47,826 nucleotides of DNA from an uncultured Chloroflexota bacterium (lineage in GTDB: Bacteria; Chloroflexota; Chloroflexia; Chloroflexales; Chloroflexaceae): positions 1-47,826 of the forward strand of contig CAKZKA010000057.1 in the NCBI GenBank assembly GCA_937120965.1. Direction: 5' to 3'. The position numbers and the translations under genes are program-made. Positions 27,756 to 34,230 of the stretch are shown in pieces. The notes under the pieces were generated by a model. That model had not been told where the DNA came from. It made no database searches and was given only the letters and a program-made list of their open reading frames with translations. How positions within the stretch are numbered: position 1 is the stretch's first letter; each line of letters opens with the position of its first letter.

Positions 27756-28175
27756 AACTGGCTCCTGACCTCGGGTGAACGACGCTGATGTACACTGCTG
27801 GCAGTATAGCATTGTGCAATGCCGCGGCGCAAATGGATTGGGTGGATCGCACGTGTTCACATCTGGGGTAATACCATTTTTGGATTTTAGATTTTGGATT
27901 GTGGATTGCCACGCTGGGCAGCACAACGCCTGAAATCGCTTCAGGCAATGCGGCATCATCAACGGTAATTGGTATAAGGCGTCACCCCGGGTGCGCGAGC
28001 GTCCCGCCCACAATGGCCTGGATGCGGGCAAGATGCCCGCGCACCCGGGAGACGTGTGAGCACCTACGGGTAGATCGCACGTGGCACGAGGAAGCGCAGG
28101 GTCACGGCTGAGGGCCTGGCCCTGTGTGGCTCTCGGTTCAGGCGCGGTAAAACTGTCTGGCGGACCGGCTCAATG
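27756..28175. repeat. 420-bp gap with a canonical 103-bp element
   Basis: The gap holds the canonical element at 27871-27974 and an inverted GC-rich hairpin repeat at about 27978-28052. The last 120 bases before the tatC stop show nothing recognised. Confidence 0.75.
27871..27974. mobile_element. 103-bp TA-flanked miniature element, copy 1
   Basis: Ends ATACCATTT and AATTGGTA are flanked by TA on both sides (27869-27870, 27975-27976). The inside has an AT-rich arm (GGATTTTAGATTTTGGATTG), a shared core with CCACGCTGGGCAGC, and a CCTGAAATCGCTTCAGG hairpin. It is nearly identical to the copies at 31491-31593 and, inverted, 38761-38863. Confidence 0.8.
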
Positions 28176-28964
28176 TCAGGGGCGTTCGGGCACGAAGCGC
28201 GCCAGAATCACTCCCACTTCGTAGAGCAGGTACATGGGGATTGCCAGCAGGGCCAGGTTGATCGGGTCGCCGGTGGGCGTGATCAGCGCGGCGATGATCA
28301 CCACGGCGACGATGGCGAAGCGCCGGTACGTTCGCAGTTGGGCTGCGGTAACCACGCCCAGGAAGGCCAGCACGTAGATGATCACCGGCAGTTCGAAGAC
28401 GATACCGTTGATCAGGAGCAACACAGTGATCGTGCTGAGGAAGTTCGCCAGTGAAGGCTGGGTCTGGATCAGTTCAGAGGAGGAAAAGCCGATCAGAAAG
28501 CGAATGGCGGTGGGTACGGTGATAAACCAGCCAAAGGCTAGCCCGGCGAGGAAGAAGAACATCACGAAGGGCAGGGCGGTGAAGAGGATCCGCCGCTCTT
28601 TATCGGTCAAACCGGGGACGATGAAGGCCAGCAACTGGTAGACGATCACCGGCATGCCGATGACCACGCCCACGGTGAGGGCCACGGTCATGTAACTGGT
28701 GAAGGCCTCGGCGGTGCCCACGGCCTGCACCGGCGCGTAGCGTTCGTTGATCGGGGCGAAGGTGGCGATTAAGATGTCAACCAGGCGAACCGGCCCTTCG
28801 GGGAGCACCATAATCACGCCGACAACCACGCCGACGATCACGCCGATCGCGGCCCGCACCAGCCGCATGCGCAACTCGACCAGGTGCTCGATCAGGGTCA
28901 TACTCCGACCCTCGTCGGGCCCTGGCGCATTGGGGGGCGTATGGCGAAGCTCCCGGGTCGTCAC
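28176..28964 (-). CDS. tatC: Twin-arginine translocase subunit TatC
   Basis: TatC is the receptor subunit that binds twin-arginine signal peptides of folded export substrates at the membrane. The 262-aa protein has six membrane spans and the conserved N-terminal block LIEHLVELRMRLVRA with the essential Glu. FIVPGLTDKERR lies between spans 2 and 3, followed by PFVMFFFLAGLAFGWF. GTG at 28964 overlaps the TatB-like stop codon (GTGA), which suggests coupled translation. ATG at 28901 with GGAG upstream is an alternative that starts exactly at the TatC core. Confidence 0.94.
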   Translation of the reverse strand: MTTRELRHTPPNAPGPDEGRSMTLIEHLVELRMRLVRAAIGVIVGVVVGVIMVLPEGPVRLVDILIATFAPINERYAPVQAVGTAEAFTSYMTVALTVGVVIGMPVIVYQLLAFIVPGLTDKERRILFTALPFVMFFFLAGLAFGWFITVPTAIRFLIGFSSSELIQTQPSLANFLSTITVLLLINGIVFELPVIIYVLAFLGVVTAAQLRTYRRFAIVAVVIIAALITPTGDPINLALLAIPMYLLYEVGVILARFVPERP

Positions 28965-29863
28965 TGCGACAACGTCTCCTGCGAATGTTCCCGATGCGGC
29001 GTCCAGTCCACGCTGATGATACCACGTTCGCGCAATTCGCCAACCAGCGCCTGGAGTTCGTGGCTGAGGGCCTGGATCTGCCGTAGCAGTTGCTCCCGTT
29101 CGTTGTCGGGGAGGGGTGCAGGCGGCGGCGCGTCGGGTTGGGGCGCGGCCGGGGCGCCATTGGGGTTTGGCGCGTCGTCGTATTCGGGCAGATCGTGCAG
29201 ACGGGCGCGGCGCTCGGCGAGGTAGCGGGCTCGCTCGTCTACCGGTTGGAGCACACCGGTTGGCTCGGTTCCGGGGATACGGTTGGGGCGAGCCGTGGCC
29301 GGCACCGCCTGGGCAGCGGGTTGGGGCGTGAGAGTCGGCGAGGTTGGCAGTTCGGCGAGCTGCTCGCCCGCGGCTGCCGGCGTTGCAGCGGGGCTGGCGC
29401 TGTTCGGCACGGGGGGAGTGGCGGTCTCGGCGACGGCGCCTTGTTCCGGCGCTGGCAGGGCAGGGTTGGGGGCGCCGCTATCCACTGCCGGGTCGGCAGC
29501 GAGCGTCTGGGCAGAGTTTGCCGGGGTCTCCGGGGCGACCTGCCGGGGGCGAGCGTCGGTGTTGAGTTGCAGGTTGAGCATGGGCTGGATCTCGCTGCGG
29601 AGGGCCTCGACGTCGCGCGACACATCAAGCTGGTTGCGAGTGCGGATCAACTCGTCGCGGAGGCTGGCAATCTCGCGTTCGAACTCGCTGCGCACGTCGT
29701 TGATCAGGCGCAACTCGGGCGACTGTTGCTGCCAGGCGAGGAAGCGCGCCACCTGCTTGCCGATGAAGCGCCCGACTTCGGGAAGCCGTTCCGGCCCGAA
29801 GACGATCAGCGCCAGGGCGGCAATCAGCAGGAACTCGAAAATGTGGATGTTGAAAATCTCCAT
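28961..29863 (-). CDS. tatB: TatA/TatB-family protein with a long Pro/Ala-rich tail
   Basis: The first 60 residues are a TatA/B unit: a membrane span (IFEFLLIAALALIVFG), the hinge PERLPEVGRFIGKQVARFLAW and an amphipathic helix. A coiled coil (about 55-95) follows, then some 130 residues of Pro/Ala/Thr-rich low complexity and a C-terminal helical segment ending near RDR-type charged motifs (LLRQIQALSHELQALVGELRERG). At 300 aa it is much longer than usual TatA or TatB. It overlaps tatC, so the pair forms an operon; TatB rather than TatA is the likelier role. A short extended -10 (TGGTAAGAT) lies about 40 bases upstream. Confidence 0.83.
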   Translation of the reverse strand: MEIFNIHIFEFLLIAALALIVFGPERLPEVGRFIGKQVARFLAWQQQSPELRLINDVRSEFEREIASLRDELIRTRNQLDVSRDVEALRSEIQPMLNLQLNTDARPRQVAPETPANSAQTLAADPAVDSGAPNPALPAPEQGAVAETATPPVPNSASPAATPAAAGEQLAELPTSPTLTPQPAAQAVPATARPNRIPGTEPTGVLQPVDERARYLAERRARLHDLPEYDDAPNPNGAPAAPQPDAPPPAPLPDNEREQLLRQIQALSHELQALVGELRERGIISVDWTPHREHSQETLSQ

Positions 29864-29899
29864 GGGCTGCTTTCCCGGAGTTGAGCAATGCGCCCTCTC

Positions 29900-29908
29900 A
29901 TCTTACCA
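29900..29908 (-). promoter_or_regulatory. Extended -10 promoter of the tat genes
   Basis: The minus strand reads TGGTAAGAT, a near-consensus extended -10, with the predicted leader about 30 bases long. Confidence 0.45.
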
Positions 29909-30607
29909 TGTTCCGACGCGTTGCGGGTAGCCCTGCGGGCCCCCGGCAGGGCGATTGCAACGTGGTTTCCTGCGGCGTGCAGACGGATGTGAGGGGGAAG
30001 ATGCGCCAGCGAATGAGAAACGAATAAACGAATGGGTAGCGCGAAGAAGTCCCGGGGCGCCCGGGGAGCGAGGGCGCCTCGCCCGCGCAGGCGTCCGATA
30101 GCGAGGGGCTCCGCTTCCAAAGCTTTTTCGCGCTACCAAATATTTTTGCTGGTCCTCATCCCCCTGCCCCCCTTCGGCTCCGCTCAGGGCAAGCCTCTCC
30201 CCTGGCAGGCTATAGATTACCCACATGTCGCACTGCGTCATGCAATCGAATGTTGCGGAATACGTCCCAATGCGGTAACAGGCCCTGGCCATCGGGAAGC
30301 CCCTCACCTCGGGGACAACACAGCGTCTGCGTTGTATCGCATTAGGAAGCCATAGGCAACATTGTGGGCAATGCATAAGCTGGACGGGAGAGAGGGGGAG
30401 GACCTCCCCCCTGCCTCCCGCTCTAGCCGAGCTGGAGCGGGGGAATCAGGCTGCTCCCGCCCCCCTCTCCACCTACGGTGGAGAGGGGGGATGGGGGGGT
30501 GAGGACCTGCCCACCCCTGAGCGCCAGCAATCCTATGGACCCATGGAGCGGTTGAGGGCAACTCAGGCGGCGGCGTACCAAGCCCTGCCGGGCGGGGCGC
30601 TGTGGTT

Positions 30608-30670
30608 GCGCGGCCAGACCTAGCCCTATGGCTAGGGACGGCTTATCCCCAGGAAGAGCCCTGGCCGCGC
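30608..30670 (+). ncRNA. Candidate branched RNA structure upstream of the ECF sigma gene
   Basis: GCGCGGCCAG (30608-30617) pairs perfectly with CTGGCCGCGC (30661-30670). Inside are a 7-bp hairpin CCTAGCC-CTAT-GGCTAGG (30619-30636) and a GGCT/AGCC pair (about 30640-30643 and 30657-30660). The result is a three-way junction. I cannot match it to a known riboswitch; it could be a leader element or a repeat. Confidence 0.35.
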
Positions 30671-30822
30671 GGCTACCTGGTATCCTTTTCATTGTAGATG
30701 GTCCGATGCCCCTGGCCTGCCATTTTGTCGGCAACGTTGCCTGCCGTTGTGGCTGCGGAAGAGAGTTGTCAGGGAGGCTAGCCTTACCGGGTCCTCCTGT
30801 TCAATTGAGGCAAGGAATCACC

Positions 30823-31491
30823 GTGACCGTTTTGTATGCGCCTTCGGTCTGTGAATACCCCTCCTCCCTGATCGAAGTGGACGAGAGCGATCCTCTGAAC
30901 ACCCCTGCAGGGGGAGTACATTCGATCCCGGAGGTTCACGCTTCGGAGATGAACCCGCCTGTGCCCGAAGCGGTGTTGCTGCCGGAGTTCGACGAGCTGG
31001 TTCAGCGCTACCAGCGCCAGGTGCTGGTCACCGCCTACCGTATTCTGGGCAACTGGCAGGATGCCGAGGATCTGGCGCAGGAGGCTCTGCTCAAAGCCTA
31101 CCTGCGGCTGGGCGATCTGGTGAACCCGGCCTCGCTGGGCGCCTGGTTGCGCCGGCTGACGGTGAACGCCTGTCTGGATGCCCTGGCGCGGCAGCAGCGC
31201 CGGCCCGCCACTGTATCGCTGACCCCCTCCGATGATCGCGAGGCCCTGGCGCCTGAGCACCTGCTGGCGGCGGCTTCGGCTGAGGAGGCGGCGGTGCGCG
31301 CCGAGGAGTGGCGGGATCTGCGGACCACGCTGTTGCGCCTGGATCCGGGGGCGCGTGAGGCGCTGGTGTTGCGCGAGATCTACGGTTACTCCTATGCCGA
31401 GATTGCCGGGATGCTCGACCTGGGTCTGAGTGCGGTGAAGATGCGCGTACACCGGGCCCGCCACGCCGTGCAGCGCGCGATGACAGAGTAA
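30823..31491 (+). CDS. ECF-type RNA polymerase sigma factor
   Basis: The 222-aa protein has sigma region 2 (YQRQVLVTAYRILGNWQDAEDLAQEALLKAYLRL) and region 4 (LDPGAREALVLREIYGYSYAEIAGMLDLGLSAVKMRVHRAR), with no region 3, as in ECF sigmas. GTG at 30823 with AAGGA six bases upstream is preferred; this gives a 40-residue N-terminal extension before the sigma domain. The ATG at 30949 starts nearer the domain but is poorly placed to a ribosome site. No anti-sigma gene is adjacent. The stop codon is formed partly by the inserted 103-bp element that begins at 31491. Confidence 0.88.
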   Translation: MTVLYAPSVCEYPSSLIEVDESDPLNTPAGGVHSIPEVHASEMNPPVPEAVLLPEFDELVQRYQRQVLVTAYRILGNWQDAEDLAQEALLKAYLRLGDLVNPASLGAWLRRLTVNACLDALARQQRRPATVSLTPSDDREALAPEHLLAAASAEEAAVRAEEWRDLRTTLLRLDPGAREALVLREIYGYSYAEIAGMLDLGLSAVKMRVHRARHAVQRAMTE

Positions 31492-31593
31492 TACCATTTT
31501 GGATTTTAGATTTTGGATTGTGGATTGCCACGCTGGGCAGCAAAACGCCTGAAATCGCTTCAGGCAATGCGGCATCATCAACGGTAATTGGTA
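31491..31593. mobile_element. 103-bp TA-flanked miniature element, copy 2, at the ECF sigma stop codon
   Basis: It begins ATACCATTT and ends AATTGGTA, flanked by TA at 31489-31490 and 31594-31595. The left TA plus the first base of the element make the TAA stop of the sigma gene. Removing the element and one TA would restore TAG at the same codon. Confidence 0.8.
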
Positions 31594-31833
31594 TAGCACT
31601 CCCCGGCGGCTGGGGGATGGGGAAACCCGGTTTCCCCATATGTTTACGTCAGGCCCCATGCGCGGGGCGCACAACGCCGCGATGAAAATATTATTGTTCC
31701 TGGGAGGGCTGCGCCCTCCCAAACCCTCCCGCGGGCGGGTTGTTTCCTGGGAGGGGGTAGGGGCGCGGCGCCGCCGCGCCCCTACCCCCAAACCCTCCCG
31801 CGGGCGGGCTATGTTCACCTCAGCACGGGGTGC
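31594..31833. repeat. Repeat cluster between the 103-bp element and aat
   Basis: The perfect 19-bp palindrome is at 31619-31637. Hairpin modules follow: a GCGCGGGGCGC-type one near 31660, GGGAGGGC/GCCCTCCC at about 31703-31721, and a long hairpin at about 31750-31790 whose arms start GGGGGTAGGGGCGCGGCG. Confidence 0.7.
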
Positions 31834-32427
31834 TCATCCTTCGACGGGGAAGCGGGCCGGCACGCGCAGCGCGGCGCGCAGCCGGCGGTGGTACTCGGCC
31901 CGTGAGATCTCAATGGCCCCGAACTGTCGCATGTGATCCCCGACGATGTACTGCGAGTCGAGCAGCACAAAGCCCCCGCGCCGCAGGCGCTCCACCAGAT
32001 GCACCAGCGCGACCTTGCTGGCATCGCGCTCGCGATGGAACATGCTCTCGCCTGCGAAGAGGCCGCCCAGCGCCACCCCGTAGAGTCCGCCAACCAGTTG
32101 CTCCTCGCGCCAGCATTCGACGCTATGGGCGTAGCCGAGCCGGTGCAGGGCCACGTAGGCGGTGATCATCTCCTCTGAGATCCAGGTTGTCTCGCGGCCC
32201 CGCCCGGGGGCGGCACAGGCGCGCATTACCGCCTCGAAGGCCGTGTCGCAGCGCACTGTGAAGCGCCCGCTGCGAACGGTGCGCAACAGACGTCGGGGGG
32301 CATGAAAGCCGTCGAGGGGGATGATCGCGCGGATGGTCGGCTCGTACCAGCCGATGCTGCCGTCGTCCTCGGCCATGGGGAAGATGCCCTGGGCGTAGGC
32401 TGCGATCAGGAGTTCCGGGGTAAGCAT
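31834..32427 (-). CDS. aat: Leucyl/phenylalanyl-tRNA-protein transferase
   Basis: Aat attaches Leu or Phe from charged tRNA to proteins with N-terminal Arg or Lys, marking them for ClpAP-type degradation under the N-end rule. The 197-aa protein begins with LTPELLIAAYAQGIFPMAEDDG and contains WYEPTIRAIIPLDGFHAPRRLLR. It also has WISEEMITAYVALHRLGYAHSVECW, the core GGLYGVALGGLFAGESMFHR and LLDSQYIVGDHMRQFGA. The length is normal. GGAGGG nine bases upstream supports the ATG. Confidence 0.95.
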   Translation of the reverse strand: MLTPELLIAAYAQGIFPMAEDDGSIGWYEPTIRAIIPLDGFHAPRRLLRTVRSGRFTVRCDTAFEAVMRACAAPGRGRETTWISEEMITAYVALHRLGYAHSVECWREEQLVGGLYGVALGGLFAGESMFHRERDASKVALVHLVERLRRGGFVLLDSQYIVGDHMRQFGAIEISRAEYHRRLRAALRVPARFPVEG

Positions 32428-32715
32428 AGTTGCACACCCTCCCCTGATAGGCGATGGGAGGGCAGGATTTTCCCGGGCCTGAGGCGAACGGAGGGGAAGC
32501 CAGGTTTTTCTGCGCCCCTGATGGCCGGGAGGATGGGGCAGGGCTTGTCTCCCCTATTCTTTCATTGTACCACCTCAGCCGCCCATACGGCTGCGCCTAC
32601 AACGACGCGATGACCATGGGTTGTTCCTGGGAGGGCATAGCGGCGCCGCGCCGCTACGCCCAGACCCTCCCACCGGGAGGAGAATGGGGAAACCCGGCTT
32701 CCCCACAGATTCACG
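32428..32715. repeat. Palindrome and hairpins between the membrane gene and aat
   Basis: It includes an extended -10 for aat at 32572-32564, a hairpin module near 32585-32600 and an inverted pair around 32630-32672. The 19-bp palindrome variant GGGGAAACCCGGCTTCCCC lies at 32686-32704. Confidence 0.65.
32564..32572 (-). promoter_or_regulatory. Extended -10 promoter upstream of aat
   Basis: The minus strand reads TGGTACAAT, about 137 bases before the aat start codon. Confidence 0.45.
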
Positions 32716-33417
32716 TCAGGCGCCCACCTGCCTGATGCCGCGAGTGATAATCTGCCCGGCCCAGGCCAGCAGGGCCAGGGTGCTGAACAGACCGGCCAGT
32801 ACGATCCACGGTTGCCCGTTGAGTAACAGCGCGATCCACAGCGGCGCGCCGAGCAGGCCATGGATCAGTAGGCTCAGCAGCAGCGGCGCCGGGAGAATCA
32901 GCAGAAGCATGCTCTGCCAGGTGCTGCGGTGGGTCAGCAGCACCACGTAGAGCAGGCCGTAGGCAATCAGCGCTGACATAAGCGCCGCCAGCAGCGGCGC
33001 CGAGAGGCCGAGGGGCAGGCGGGTGGTGCTGTAGGCCCAGATATGGGCGCGCAACCCGAAGCTCTCGATCAGCAGGTAGTAGAGCAAGAGCGTCAGATAG
33101 GTTATCACCCCGGTGAGCACCGTCGGAAACCACCAGCGGGTTACGTAGAGATAGTACACCACCAGCGCCGGCAGGGGGTAGTACCACCCCGCACCGATCA
33201 GGACCGGCAGGGGCACCGACTGGCCCAGCAGGGTTTGCACGAGGGTGAGATTGAGGTCGTAGTTAATGCCGTACAGTACGCGCCACAGCGGCGAGGCCAG
33301 GCTGCTGATGTGGCCCGCCACCAGGGTGGCGAGGTATACCGGCGTTCCATCGCTCCATGCCAGGTAGGCTGCCAGACCGTAGCAGAGGATCAGCAGCAGC
33401 GTCGTGGCCAGTTCCAT
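32716..33417 (-). CDS. Polytopic membrane protein of unknown function
   Basis: The 233-aa protein is almost entirely hydrophobic, with about six or seven membrane spans. Examples are ATTLLLILCYGLAAYLAW, ALVVYYLYVTRWWFPTVLTG, LYVVLLTHRS-flanked segments and IALLLNGQPWIVLAGLFSTL. I do not recognise a family and see no catalytic signature. Its start is 3 bases after the stop of the DUF1444 gene, itself coupled to purL, so it is the third gene of that operon. Confidence 0.75.
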   Translation of the reverse strand: MELATTLLLILCYGLAAYLAWSDGTPVYLATLVAGHISSLASPLWRVLYGINYDLNLTLVQTLLGQSVPLPVLIGAGWYYPLPALVVYYLYVTRWWFPTVLTGVITYLTLLLYYLLIESFGLRAHIWAYSTTRLPLGLSAPLLAALMSALIAYGLLYVVLLTHRSTWQSMLLLILPAPLLLSLLIHGLLGAPLWIALLLNGQPWIVLAGLFSTLALLAWAGQIITRGIRQVGA

Positions 33418-33420
33418 GCG

Positions 33421-34230
33421 CTATTCCCACACATACTCGCGAACCTGGCCGTGCTCGAGGGTGAAGAGCTGATCGGTCAGTGCATAGGGTCGTTCGGCCG
33501 CATCACGCTGGATCTGGTGCGCGATGCTGGCAAAGATGGCTGCGTCGGCGTCGGAGAAGATGATTAGAAAGTCGCGGTTGGGGATGCCGATGACCAGACG
33601 GCCGGGCATGTCGCCCTGCCAGCGTTCGAGCAGGGCGGGCAGCAGCAGGCGACTGGCGTCGAAGCCGTCGCGGGTCTGGAAGATCACCAGCCGCTGCGCG
33701 CCTGTGCCGCTCAGCGTATAGCTGCCCAGATCCTCGGTTCGACGACGCAGGTTTTCCAGCGCCTGGGCGTGGAGTTCGTGCTCGGTGATCTGCCAGCGTT
33801 CCAGGTGGTTCTCGTTGATATAGGCCACACTGGTCGGCTCATCAATAACGTAGGCGATGATCAGGTCGGCCAGGAAGGGGCGATAGACGATCATCGGCAG
33901 ATTGCGCTCGCGCACCCGGGCCAGCAGGCTGATGGGCTTGAGCATTGGATAGACGCGCTCGCGCAGCTCGGCGAAACTGGTGATGCTGCGCGCGTTGTGA
34001 TGAACCAGCAGGGCGCGGAGGAGGGTCTCGGCAACCACCGCGAGGTGCTGGGGATGCTCGACGTACATGCGGTAGAAGTTGTCGAGGGCCACGACGATGG
34101 TGCTCTCGCCCACCCGGAGGCGCAGGCTGGCGCCTTCGCGGGCCACTACGTCCACCTCCTCCTGGTCTTGCAGGTAGGTGGCCATGGTTTCGGCGAAGGC
34201 CTCGGGTTCGAGCAGCGGCGTGTCGCTCAT
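33421..34230 (-). CDS. DUF1444 family protein (YtpQ-like)
   Basis: The 269-aa soluble protein matches the DUF1444 pattern as I remember it from Bacillus YtpQ. The shared parts are a central segment with PMIVYRPFLADLIIAYVIDE, ITEHELHAQALENLRRRTED, the run FQTRDGFDASRLLLPALLERW and the strand IGIPNRDFLIIFSDADA. The family has no established biochemical role. The ATG overlaps the purL stop as ATGA, so translation is probably coupled to purL, although no link to purine synthesis is known. Confidence 0.78.
   Translation of the reverse strand: MSDTPLLEPEAFAETMATYLQDQEEVDVVAREGASLRLRVGESTIVVALDNFYRMYVEHPQHLAVVAETLLRALLVHHNARSITSFAELRERVYPMLKPISLLARVRERNLPMIVYRPFLADLIIAYVIDEPTSVAYINENHLERWQITEHELHAQALENLRRRTEDLGSYTLSGTGAQRLVIFQTRDGFDASRLLLPALLERWQGDMPGRLVIGIPNRDFLIIFSDADAAIFASIAHQIQRDAAERPYALTDQLFTLEHGQVREYVWE

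Larger units (their letters stand above)
29864..30822. other. 959-bp gene-poor region with structured segments
   Basis: No gene is supported. GGTAGCGCGAA (30035-30045) and its inverse (30127-30137) bracket a GC-rich block with further small dyads. A block of GGGAGG/CTCCC-type inverted sequences lies at about 30380-30500. A compact branched inverted-repeat structure lies at 30608-30670. The last 150 bases form the leader of the ECF sigma gene. Confidence 0.6.
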
